9,439 nt of DNA from Candidatus Sulfopaludibacter sp. SbA3 (GCA_900290315.1 OKRF01000415.1:1-9439), one strand, 5' to 3'. Numbered from the stretch's first letter, positions 1 through 6,497 are shown. The notes: generated by a model not told the origin, from the sequence alone. Made by a program: numbers and translations.

Positions 1-1330
1 GTAGGAAATCGTTGATCGCTCTCGCCGTGGCTGCCTCCGTGTCCGCCCGCCGCCTCTCCTGCACCGCTAGGTGCGCCTGCCACAGGGCGATTCCGGCGCC
101 GCCGGCCAGCGCCAGCGCGGACATCGCGGCCGCCGAGACCACCAGCTTGTTTCGCAGGACGAATTTTCGCGCCCGGTACCACCGGTTCTCCGGACGCGCC
201 AGCACCGGTTGCCCGTTCAGGTATCTCTCAATGTCCTGGGCAAACGCGTCCGGGGTGGAGTATCTGGCGTGCGGTTCCTTCTGGATGGCCTTCAGGACGA
301 TCGTGTCGAGATCTCCGCGCAAAGCCGCCGCCAAGCCTTTTGGCGACAGGCCCCGAGCACGCGCCTTCTCTTCGTCGATCGCTCCAAGACTTGGCCGCAC
401 CGCATCGACGCTCGGGATGTTCGCCGCCATGTCGCCCTCGGATGCGCTCCGTTTGAGCCGGTACGGACGGCTTCCCGTGAGCAGTTCGTAAAGCAGGATT
501 CCGAGGGAATAGACGTCCGTAGCGGTGGTGATCGCATGGCCGGAAATCTGTTCCGGGCTGGCGTAGTCGGGCGTCAGCGCACGCACTCCGAAGCGCGTAA
601 TCTCCGTCTCGGCTGCTTCGCCGTCTGCGAGCAGCCTGGCGATGCCAAAGTCCAGCAGCCGCACCTGGCCGGAATTCGTAACCAGAATGTTCGACGGCTT
701 CAGATCGCGGTGCACCACCAGGTTCGCATGGGCGTATTGCACTGCCTGCAGCACTTCCAGAAACAACTTCAGGCGCGCACCGATGTCCAGCAGGAGGCGG
801 TCGCAGTACCCGGTAATCGCCTCGCCCTCCACATACTCCAGCGCCAGATACGGCTTCCCCTGCGCGGTGACACCTGCATCGTAAAGGCGAGCGATGCGGG
901 CGTCCTCCAGCCGCGCTAGAATGTCACGCTCCCGCGTGAATCGGCCAGTCAAGGTCTGGTCGTGAAAGTAGACTAGCGGAAACTTGAGAGCCACATCGCG
1001 CTTCAGCGCTCCATCCGCGCGCGCCGCCAGCCAAACCACTCCCATGCCGCCGCGGCCCAACTCGCGCTCCAGGCGATACGGCCCGGCCAGCATACCCGGA
1101 GCGAGCGATTCCGTCGCGGACTCGGGATCTCCAGGGCCGTCGCCGATTGCCGGCAGGGTCTGGAGAAAGGCGGCGTTGGGCTGAGACAGCAGTTCGCGAA
1201 GCGCCGGCAGAAGCTCCGCGTACTGGGGCTCCAGGCCGGCCAGCCAGTCCGCACGCCGCTCCTCCGGTAGATCGAGCCACTCGTCCAAGAGTGCAGAGAG
1301 GACCGGCCAGGACTTGGGATCGACTTGCAT
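1..1330 (-). CDS. Transmembrane serine/threonine protein kinase (Pkn2/PknB type), C-terminus cut by window edge
   Basis: This is a Hanks-type Ser/Thr kinase of about 443 visible residues, with no stop before base 1. Residues 1-85 form an acidic helical leader. The kinase domain follows: Gly-rich loop GRGGMGVVW from residue 92, ATP-binding Lys 116 in VALKF, catalytic loop HRDLKPSN from residue 207 (Asp 209), DFG at 227-229, an SPE version of APE, and DVYSLG from residue 272. All catalytic residues are present, so it should be active. A single membrane helix lies at about 396-418, flanked by RARKF and QERRR. The chain then runs off the edge; relatives often carry TPR or WD40 repeats there. The ATG at 1330 was chosen because an in-frame stop lies at 1361-1363 with no other start codon between; its ribosome site is weak. 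The gene lies 34 nt behind the sigma gene, so the two are probably co-transcribed, and the sigma factor is its likely substrate (inference). Confidence 0.95.
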   Translation of the reverse strand, partial: MQVDPKSWPVLSALLDEWLDLPEERRADWLAGLEPQYAELLPALRELLSQPNAAFLQTLPAIGDGPGDPESATESLAPGMLAGPYRLERELGRGGMGVVWLAARADGALKRDVALKFPLVYFHDQTLTGRFTRERDILARLEDARIARLYDAGVTAQGKPYLALEYVEGEAITGYCDRLLLDIGARLKLFLEVLQAVQYAHANLVVHRDLKPSNILVTNSGQVRLLDFGIARLLADGEAAETEITRFGVRALTPDYASPEQISGHAITTATDVYSLGILLYELLTGSRPYRLKRSASEGDMAANIPSVDAVRPSLGAIDEEKARARGLSPKGLAAALRGDLDTIVLKAIQKEPHARYSTPDAFAQDIERYLNGQPVLARPENRWYRARKFVLRNKLVVSAAAMSALALAGGAGIALWQAHLAVQERRRADTEAATARAINDFL

Positions 1331-1364
1331 GATGACATCCGCGCCACACCGCCGGCGCGCTCAA

Positions 1365-1907
1365 TCATTTTAACGCTTGGGCCAGCAGGATCCGCGCCTT
1401 TTCCCAATCCCTTCTAACGGTCCTTTCCGTGAGCGAGAGCGCTTCCGCGATTTCCGTCTCGTTCATACCGGCGAAGTACCGCATCTCGACAACTTTCACC
1501 AGCCGTTCGCTGACGGCTGCTAGTTCCTGGAGCGCCTGATCGACGCGGATGATCTCGCTTTCCCCGTCCGGAAGCGTGGAAGGGTCGGGCAGCGCGTTCG
1601 CGTCGCCCGCGTCCTTTCGAGCCGCGCCGCGCTTCCGGACGAAGTCCACCACGATGGAACGCATCGCGCGCGCTGCATACGCCAGGAAATGCGGCCGATC
1701 GGAAAAGCGCACGTAACCCGCGCGGTGAAACCGCAGGTACGCTTCATGGACCAGGGCAGTGGTATCCAGCAGAGTACAGGGCTTGGAGCGCTTCAATCGG
1801 CTGTGCGCAAGCTGCCGCAGGTCGCTGTAGAGATGCGAAATCAGTTGCGCCTCCGCGCCAGGGTCGCCGAGCCTCGCCGCCGAGAACAACTCAGTCGTGT
1901 CCGTCAT
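1365..1907 (-). CDS. ECF-subfamily RNA polymerase sigma factor (TIGR02999/Sigma70_ECF type) paired with kinase
   Basis: A 180-residue ECF sigma factor that directs RNA polymerase to a target regulon. Region sigma-2 spans about residues 20-95, with LVHEAYLRF at 52-60 and the DNA-melting helix around HFLAYAARAMRSIVVDFV at 73-90. A charged linker follows at 96-118. Region sigma-4 spans about 122-176, with its helix-turn-helix in NETEIAEALSLTERTVRRDW at 149-168. The LDTTALVHEAYLRF stretch and the overall length fit the TIGR02999 group, which is common in Acidobacteriota and Planctomycetota and often sits beside Pkn2-type kinases. Ordinary ECF factors carry acidic residues just before LVQE; here that place is Thr49-Thr50-Ala51. 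No anti-sigma factor gene is adjacent, and the kinase gene follows after 34 nt. The start is ATG at 1907. No good Shine-Dalgarno is seen, and a hairpin lies just upstream. Confidence 0.95.
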   Translation of the reverse strand: MTDTTELFSAARLGDPGAEAQLISHLYSDLRQLAHSRLKRSKPCTLLDTTALVHEAYLRFHRAGYVRFSDRPHFLAYAARAMRSIVVDFVRKRGAARKDAGDANALPDPSTLPDGESEIIRVDQALQELAAVSERLVKVVEMRYFAGMNETEIAEALSLTERTVRRDWEKARILLAQALK

Positions 1908-1915
1908 AGGTAGCG

Positions 1916-1934
1916 CCGGCGGTCTTGCCGCCGG
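1916..1934. repeat. Perfect palindromic hairpin in the leader of the sigma gene, copy 1 of a REP-like repeat
   Basis: The two arms CCGGCGG (1916-1922) and CCGCCGG (1928-1934) pair perfectly around a 5-nt loop TCTTG. The block GGTAGCGCCGGCGGTCTTGC (1909-1928) recurs at 9420-9439 with one mismatch. No T-run follows on either strand, so this is not a standard intrinsic terminator. On the minus strand the hairpin ends 8 nt before the sigma ATG, inside the presumed 5' leader, where it could affect translation (inference). Confidence 0.6.
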
Positions 1935-1946
1935 TGGATCGCCTCC

Positions 1947-1975
1947 GTTACAAACTGACTCGTCGGTGCGTTCAA
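1947..1975 (-). promoter_or_regulatory. Possible sigma-70-type promoter of the sigma-kinase operon
   Basis: On the minus strand, TTGAAC (1975-1970, four of six bases of the -35 consensus) is followed after exactly 17 bp by TGTAAC (1952-1947, four of six of the -10 consensus). A transcript would begin near 1940 and carry a leader of about 33 nt that contains the palindrome at 1916-1934. The gap between the stop of the VPS10-like gene and the sigma ATG is only 91 bp, and this is the best promoter-like match I see in it. Matches of this quality occur by chance. Confidence 0.3.
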
Positions 1976-1998
1976 CCGGGTCTCGCGGCCATGCGGCC

Positions 1999-4900
1999 CT
2001 ACTGCTTCTTCGCCGCAGCCGGGGCGGCCGGACCGTTGACCTTCGCTTTCAGCGCGGCCCACTTGGCCATCAGGGCCGTGTATGCAGTTTCCTGCTGGCT
2101 GCAGGCCTGCACCTGAGCCGCCGTGGGAGGCATCTCGGAAGCCTGTATGGGTTGCACCGCGCCGACCATCTGAGAGGCAATGTTGGCCAGAGTCGGAGGA
2201 GCCGGCGGTTCCGCCGCTGCCCCGAAGCCACCGCCACCACCACCGCGCCCGCCACGTCCTCCTCCTCCTCCTCCTCCACCGCCGGTGGTCTCTTCGGGAG
2301 CGATTTCCTGAAGCTGCTTGACCAGCGCATCATTGGCGGCCGATTGCGGCTTGGCCTGGACCTTTGCCAGCAGATCGCGAGCCTCTTTGTAGGCGCTGGC
2401 CGCCGTCCTCGCACGGTCCTCGGCCTGCGTGGTGAGCGTGAAGATCTGCTGCACTTCGGGCGTGATCTTCACCCGTGGATCCATCTTGACCGTGATCGGC
2501 TGGGTCATGCTCTGACCGTTCGCCGTCAAGCGCACTGTGTACGTCCCGGGAGCCACCCAGGGCGAATTAACGCCGGGGTATGTGCGATGCGGCACCGCGC
2601 CGCCGCCTCCCCCGCCGCGTCCACCACCACCGCCGCCCGCGATGGGATCGTAGTGCATGTCCCAACTGAAGCGGTGCATGCCGGCCGTGGTCCGCAACAT
2701 TTGCGGAGGCGCCGGCCAATACAGCGGTAGATTGCAGTCGGGCGCCGTGGGAGTCTGCTGGCAGACTCTGTTGTACGCCACCGGATCCGTAGCCGGATCG
2801 GGACTGCGCACCGGATCGTTGCTGGAGTAAGTGCGCATCACCTTACCTGCGGTGTTGAGGATCTCGAGCTTCACCTCGCCACTGGCGGAATTCGGCAGGT
2901 AGTAATCCACCAGAGCGCCGGGCGGCGGATTTTCGCCGGCCTGCACCTCGGGCGGCCACGGTGTAGGATCGTTCGTTCCGAAGCGAACCCGGATGCCCGT
3001 CGCGGGCTTGAACAGATAGGCGTTGGATGCCGCCGCGGCCTCCGCGGCCTGGCGCAGCGGAGTCACGTCGTCGAGAATCCAGAAGCCGCGCCCGTGAGTG
3101 CCGGCCACCAGGTCCGAACACATGCACGAGGCATCGTCCTTCACTTCGATGTCGCGCACCGAGATGGCCGCCATATTCAGCCGCAGCGAGCGCCAGTTGT
3201 CGCCATCGTCGAAGGAGACCCACACTTGGGTGTCGGTGGCGCCGTAGAGCAACCCTTTCTTGCGCGGGTCTTCGCGGATGGAATTGGCAACGGCGCCGCC
3301 GGCGATGCCGTTATCGATCTCGGTCCAGGTCTTGCCGCCATCGTGGGTGCGCCAGAAGTGCGGGTTCATGTCGTCGAGCCGCAACGTGTTCGCCGCGGCG
3401 TACGCCGTTTTGGTATCGAAGTGGCCCGCGTCCATATTGAAGATGCGCGTCCACGGCTTGATCTGCGGAGGCGTGACGTTGGTCCACTTAGCGCCGCCAT
3501 CGGTGGTCACTTGAATGAGGCCGTCACCGGTGCCCGCCCACAGTACATTGACGTCGAGCGGCGAGGGCGCGAGCGCGGTAATGGAGCCAGCAGCCGATGG
3601 CGTCACGGTTGATCCGTACTTGCCGGCATTGGACGGCACTTCCCACGTTTGGCGCGTCAGGTCGCCGCTGATCGGGGTCCAACTATGGCCGCCGTTGGTA
3701 GTCTTCCACACGCCGGCGGTGGCGTAGAACAGAACGTTCGGATCTTTCGGCGACCAATTCAAGGGCTGCGTACGCACCGTGCGCGTGGGCGGTCCGTCCG
3801 ATGGCGCGGCGGCGGCCCCAGTGGCCGCAAGACCACCGTCGGACACCGCCCGCAACCGCGCCGCTTCCAGAGTTGCAGTCTGGGCCGGGGCGGCGGCGGC
3901 AGCGCCACGCCCGCCACGTCCGCCGCGACCTCCGCGCCCGCCGCCGCCCGGGGCGACGTTCGCCTTTTGAGCCGTGAGGCGATTGTAGACCGTCACCTTT
4001 CCGCCGTACACCAGGTCGGGATTCTTCGGGTCGGGAGCGGCGTAACCGTACTCCTCGATGCCCACCGGGTGCCAATCGTGAAACGTGATTTCGCCATCCA
4101 TGCCGCGGCTATCCACGCAGGCAGAACCGGAATCCTGTTGGCCGCTGCAGAGACGGTAGGGGAAGGCGCTGTCTGCCGTCACATGATACATCGCGGCAGT
4201 CGGTTGGGTGTACCAGTTGCTCCACGATTCGCCACGATTGGCCGACACTACTCCGCCCTGGTCGCTCACCAGCAGAATGATATTCGGGTTGTTGGGATTG
4301 ATCCAGCTCTTCTGGTAATCGTCGCCGCCCGGCGCGCCGCGCACGGCCGACCACGTCAGGCCGCCGTCCTCGGTGCGCCAAAAAACCGTGGAGCAGCTAT
4401 ACACCACGTTGTCGTTCTTGGGATCCACCGTGATGGTGGGCAAGTCGCCGCCGCCGATGCGCGCCAGCGGCCGGTTGTCCGGCGGATGGCGCTGGGCACC
4501 GGTCTCAGTGATGCGGGGATCGTCGGTCGCCAGGAACCAGTGGTCGCCCCCATCGGTGCTCTTGTAGAGTCCGATTGCTCCGCCGCCGCCGCGGCCGCCA
4601 CGTCCGCCGCCGCGTCCTCCCGCCGCCGGAGTTGCCTCAGCGCCGCGGCCTCCCGCGCCGGCTGCCGGAGTGCCGGCCGCCACCATGGCGTAGATAATCT
4701 TGGGATTGTTTGGAGCGATGGCCAGGTTCGCCTGCAGAATAGACGGCAGACCCATGGTGAGTTGCTTCCAGTTGGCGCCGCCGTCAGTGGATTTGAAGAT
4801 GCCGCCATCGGTGCCACCGAACGCACCGTTCTCCATGAATCCCTGCTGTTGCTGCCACAGGGCGGCATAGACGGTGTTGGGATCGCTGGGATCGATGCGG

Positions 4901-5508
4901 ACGTCGTCACCGCTGACGTACTCGTCCTTATACAGCACCTTTTGGAAGGTGGCGCCGCCATCGGTCGAGCGGAAAATGCCGCGCTCCGGATTGGGCCCGT
5001 AAGGATGGCCGAGTGCGGCGACAAACAGACGGTTCGGATTTCTCGGGTCCACGTCGATGTTGGCGATCATTTGCGAATCGCGCAGTCCCAGATGCGTCCA
5101 CGTCTTGCCGGCGTCAATAGATTTGTACACGCCGTCGCCCACCGCCAGATCGGGCCGGATGATGCCCGCGCCGCTGCCTACATAAATGATGTTGGAGTCG
5201 GATGGCGCTACCGCGATGGCTCCGATCGACCCGGTGGGCTGGCTGTCGAAGAGCGGCACCCAGGTGGATCCAAAATCGCTGGACCTCCAGACGCCGCCGT
5301 TATCGAAGCCGATATAGAAGACGTTGGGTTGGCTGGGGACCCCGGACAGGGCGCGTGCCCGCCCTGCTCGCGGCGGTCCAATGGAGCGCCAGTGCATTTC
5401 GGAATAAAGCCTGGCGTCCAGCGATTGCGCCTGCGCCCACGGTCCCAGCGCAGCCAGCGAGAGACCGACCAACGTCCAAGTGCGAATCCATCTGCGCGAG
5501 TTAAACAA
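1999..5508 (-). CDS. Large secreted VPS10/sortilin-like Asp-box (BNR) repeat protein with Gly/Arg-rich tracts
   Basis: About 1169 residues. A signal peptide covers residues 1-27 (basic NSRRWIR, then a hydrophobic core, cleavage likely after AQA). Residues 30-860 hold about eleven Asp-box motifs of the S-x-D-x-G-x-x-W type, such as STDGGANW, TEDGGLTW, TTDGGAKW and THDGGKTW. They alternate with strands such as DPSDPNTVYAAL, which is the pattern of VPS10/sortilin-like beta-propellers. A C-terminal beta domain (around APGTYTVRL) and a helical segment follow. Four Gly/Arg-rich tracts lie near residues 282-311, 518-540, 957-972 and 1075-1094. Such proteins are often labelled glycosyl hydrolase, but I see no hydrolase active site; ligand or protein binding outside the cytoplasm is more likely. 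The frame opens at TTG 5532, but AGGAGGG (5524-5518) lies inside that extension. TTG 5508, 9-10 nt after it, is therefore preferred; no ATG fits. The gene stands alone, with no intrinsic terminator at its end. Confidence 0.9.
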   Translation of the reverse strand: MFNSRRWIRTWTLVGLSLAALGPWAQAQSLDARLYSEMHWRSIGPPRAGRARALSGVPSQPNVFYIGFDNGGVWRSSDFGSTWVPLFDSQPTGSIGAIAVAPSDSNIIYVGSGAGIIRPDLAVGDGVYKSIDAGKTWTHLGLRDSQMIANIDVDPRNPNRLFVAALGHPYGPNPERGIFRSTDGGATFQKVLYKDEYVSGDDVRIDPSDPNTVYAALWQQQQGFMENGAFGGTDGGIFKSTDGGANWKQLTMGLPSILQANLAIAPNNPKIIYAMVAAGTPAAGAGGRGAEATPAAGGRGGGRGGRGGGGAIGLYKSTDGGDHWFLATDDPRITETGAQRHPPDNRPLARIGGGDLPTITVDPKNDNVVYSCSTVFWRTEDGGLTWSAVRGAPGGDDYQKSWINPNNPNIILLVSDQGGVVSANRGESWSNWYTQPTAAMYHVTADSAFPYRLCSGQQDSGSACVDSRGMDGEITFHDWHPVGIEEYGYAAPDPKNPDLVYGGKVTVYNRLTAQKANVAPGGGGRGGRGGRGGRGAAAAAPAQTATLEAARLRAVSDGGLAATGAAAAPSDGPPTRTVRTQPLNWSPKDPNVLFYATAGVWKTTNGGHSWTPISGDLTRQTWEVPSNAGKYGSTVTPSAAGSITALAPSPLDVNVLWAGTGDGLIQVTTDGGAKWTNVTPPQIKPWTRIFNMDAGHFDTKTAYAAANTLRLDDMNPHFWRTHDGGKTWTEIDNGIAGGAVANSIREDPRKKGLLYGATDTQVWVSFDDGDNWRSLRLNMAAISVRDIEVKDDASCMCSDLVAGTHGRGFWILDDVTPLRQAAEAAAASNAYLFKPATGIRVRFGTNDPTPWPPEVQAGENPPPGALVDYYLPNSASGEVKLEILNTAGKVMRTYSSNDPVRSPDPATDPVAYNRVCQQTPTAPDCNLPLYWPAPPQMLRTTAGMHRFSWDMHYDPIAGGGGGGRGGGGGGAVPHRTYPGVNSPWVAPGTYTVRLTANGQSMTQPITVKMDPRVKITPEVQQIFTLTTQAEDRARTAASAYKEARDLLAKVQAKPQSAANDALVKQLQEIAPEETTGGGGGGGGGRGGRGGGGGGFGAAAEPPAPPTLANIASQMVGAVQPIQASEMPPTAAQVQACSQQETAYTALMAKWAALKAKVNGPAAPAAAKKQ
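2227..2285. repeat. Gly/Arg-rich low-complexity tract with a (CCT)6 microsatellite
   Basis: This is the most C-terminal glycine tract of the VPS10-like protein. It includes six perfect CCT units at 2258-2275 on the plus strand, within seven consecutive GGA glycine codons on the coding strand. Slippage here would add or remove whole glycines and keep the frame. The encoded peptide is a run of nine Gly followed by RGGRGG and more Gly. Confidence 0.75.
2595..2640. repeat. Gly/Arg-rich low-complexity tract in the VPS10-like gene
   Basis: On the coding strand this GGN-codon block gives a glycine run broken by one Arg. It lies between the last propeller-like part and the C-terminal beta domain of the VPS10-like protein, so it looks like a flexible linker. 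Confidence 0.65.
3889..3955. repeat. Gly/Arg-rich low-complexity tract (GGRGGRGGRGG) in the VPS10-like gene
   Basis: On the coding strand this encodes GGGGRGGRGGRGGRG followed by an Ala-rich stretch. It falls between Asp-box motifs, so it is either an extended loop within a propeller or a linker between two propellers. Confidence 0.7.
4577..4665. repeat. Gly/Arg/Ala-rich low-complexity tract in the VPS10-like gene
   Basis: On the coding strand this encodes an alternating Gly, Arg and Ala segment that includes GGRGGGRGGRGGGG. It interrupts an Asp-box blade just before YKSTDGGDHW. It is the most N-terminal of four such tracts in the protein. Confidence 0.7.
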
Positions 5509-5517
5509 AGTTACCAA

Positions 5518-5524
5518 CCCTCCT
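5518..5524 (-). promoter_or_regulatory. Strong Shine-Dalgarno AGGAGGG that places the VPS10-like start at TTG 5508
   Basis: AGGAGGG on the minus strand is the strongest ribosome-binding match in the window. It ends 9 nt before TTG at 5508-5506. Starting there gives a compact signal peptide. The upstream TTG at 5532 would place this site inside the coding sequence, and TTG 5517 lies directly against it. Confidence 0.6.
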
Positions 5525-5534
5525 GAACCCAACG

Positions 5535-5563
5535 AGTGTATCTGATTCGGAGGTGTACGGAAA
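5535..5563 (-). promoter_or_regulatory. Weak candidate promoter of the VPS10-like gene
   Basis: On the minus strand, TTTCCG (5563-5558) and TACACT (5540-5535, four of six -10 bases) are separated by 17 bp. A start near 5528 would leave a leader of about 20 nt that still includes AGGAGGG and would exclude the TTG at 5532. The -35 match is poor, so this is tentative. Confidence 0.22.
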
Positions 5564-5579
5564 GATCGGCGTGGCTTAT

Positions 5580-5611
5580 TTCTGGCTTCCTTGACTTCTG
5601 TCTTCCTCGAC
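5580..5611. repeat. Tandem direct repeat, two 16-bp units, upstream of the VPS10-like gene
   Basis: TTCTGGCTTCCTTGAC (5580-5595) is followed directly by TTCTGTCTTCCTCGAC (5596-5611), identical at 14 of 16 positions. The pair lies between the stop codon of the PEP-CTERM gene (5627) and the candidate promoter of the VPS10-like gene, starting 17 bp beyond its possible -35. That is a normal place for an activator to bind, but no known operator is recognised. Confidence 0.55.
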
Positions 5612-5626
5612 TGCTAGCCCAAGCGC

Positions 5627-6325
5627 CTATTTCGTGGCGCGTTTTGCCATCTTGATGCGGCTCAGACAAATCAAGCAGAGGCCCGTCACGATCAAAACAA
5701 TTCCCGTGGGTTCGGGAGTGGCGGAAAGTTCGTTGCCGCTGATCGACTTGCCGGGTAGGCTTTCCGCCGCCGCCAACATGAAGGTTTGGATGCCGGTGTT
5801 GTCCGGCACGAAGATCGTAGTATTGGGGAAGTCCGCCGCAGACAGGTTGCCGGTGGCGTAAGCGTTCTGGGCTGCCGTCACATAAGGCTGGGCCGCCGGA
5901 TCGCGCGGCACATCGCCGGGCGTGGGATCGGTGATTTGCCAGATCGCCATCGAGATGGCGCCCTTTTCGGCGAGGGGGGCGTTTTGGCCGCCCAGGCTCA
6001 CCAGGTCCGCGCCCAGAAAGGCAGCTTCCAGTTCCTCGAGAGTGCTGGGCGTGGTGATAGTGCCATCGTAAGACGCGCCAAAGGTCGCCGTCTTCAGGAA
6101 CGAGATGCAGAAGAAGTAGCCCGCGTCTGCCGGAATGTTCTGGCCCAGCCAACCCGGATAAGGACCCGCGGGCTCGGTATCGGTGACCCCATTCGGCGCT
6201 CCGATCGGTACGAATGTGTAGTTCTGCCCCGGATCGCCATCCAACCCGAATGTGATCGTGCCCGCGCTCGCCAGTGCCGCAAGCCCGATCACCACAACTG
6301 CCAGTCTCCCAATTCTCGCGATCAT
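5627..6325 (-). CDS. PEP-CTERM sorting domain protein (exported, likely exosortase substrate)
   Basis: A 232-residue exported protein. A signal peptide covers about residues 1-21 (IARIGRLAVVVIGLAALASA). At the C-terminus are the motif Pro-Glu-Pro at 204-206, a membrane helix at about 208-221, and a basic tail with R223, K225, K228 and R229. That tripartite end is the PEP-CTERM signal, which is cut by exosortase and is usual for surface or matrix proteins. The mature part (22-200) matches no enzyme that I recognise. It has Cys73 in YFFCISF, a helix around LEELEAAFLGADL (97-109), and GAISMAIWQI (122-131). Their order recalls thioester-type surface domains (Cys, helix, then TQxAIW), but the Gln is Ser125 here. 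The start is ATG 6325 with AAGGAG 11 nt upstream. No exosortase gene is in the window. The peptidase gene ends 172 bp upstream, so the gene could have its own promoter, although none stands out. Confidence 0.88.
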   Translation of the reverse strand: MIARIGRLAVVVIGLAALASAGTITFGLDGDPGQNYTFVPIGAPNGVTDTEPAGPYPGWLGQNIPADAGYFFCISFLKTATFGASYDGTITTPSTLEELEAAFLGADLVSLGGQNAPLAEKGAISMAIWQITDPTPGDVPRDPAAQPYVTAAQNAYATGNLSAADFPNTTIFVPDNTGIQTFMLAAAESLPGKSISGNELSATPEPTGIVLIVTGLCLICLSRIKMAKRATK

Positions 6326-6336
6326 TGCTAGTTAAT

Positions 6337-6342
6337 CTCCTT
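6337..6342 (-). promoter_or_regulatory. Shine-Dalgarno AAGGAG of the PEP-CTERM gene
   Basis: AAGGAG on the minus strand lies 11 nt before ATG 6325. The spacing is slightly long but acceptable, and it supports this start. In the rest of the 172-bp gap (6326-6497) I find no convincing -35/-10 pair and no T-tailed terminator. Confidence 0.5.
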
Positions 6343-6357
6343 GCACATCTATCGGCT

Positions 6358-6382
6358 GCGGTCTGAGTTTTCTTCAGCCCGC
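6358..6382. other. Small imperfect hairpin upstream of the PEP-CTERM gene
   Basis: GCGG-T-CTGA (6358-6366) can pair with TCAG-C-CCGC (6374-6382) around a 7-nt loop, with one internal mismatch. It lies 33 bp upstream of the start codon, between the peptidase and PEP-CTERM genes. It could be a leader structure or chance; there is no terminator-like T-run directly after it. Confidence 0.2.
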
Positions 6383-6497
6383 AAGTCCATTACACGGGAG
6401 TTGGTTGGAGATAAACAGTGCTAGAACCTTCAGGACGGTACGGCGAGTTTTGGTTTTAAGGCAAAAAGTCCTAGTACAAAAACTGGGTGTTCTGCTC

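Noticed and set aside
71..919. A 282-codon plus-strand open frame over the kinase gene
   Set aside because: The minus-strand frame here carries HRDLKPSN, DFG and DVYSLG in order, so the plus frame is a shadow.
1003..1407. An ATG overlapping the sigma stop (ATGA at 1368-1365), which looks like translational coupling
   Set aside because: That ATG is out of frame with the kinase. It leads to a shadow peptide, whereas the kinase frame starts cleanly at 1330.
1987..1998. GGCC-ATGC-GGCC next to the stop of the VPS10-like gene as a terminator
   Set aside because: The stem is only 4 bp with no T-run; likely chance in GC-rich DNA.
1897..2730. A 277-codon plus-strand open frame crossing the sigma/VPS10-like gap
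   Set aside because: It includes long runs of Ser and Thr that are simply the reverse of the glycine tracts. No start context or domain.
3649..5526. A 625-codon open frame on the plus strand, antisense to the VPS10-like gene
   Set aside because: Its product is Arg/Gly/Ala/His-rich with no domain, while the minus-strand frame shows a signal peptide and about eleven Asp-box motifs. High GC content removes stops from the opposite strand.
6326..6497. A sigma-54 (-24/-12) promoter for the PEP-CTERM gene
   Set aside because: TGGACTTGCGGGC looks suggestive, but the GG-N10-GC spacing is not met.
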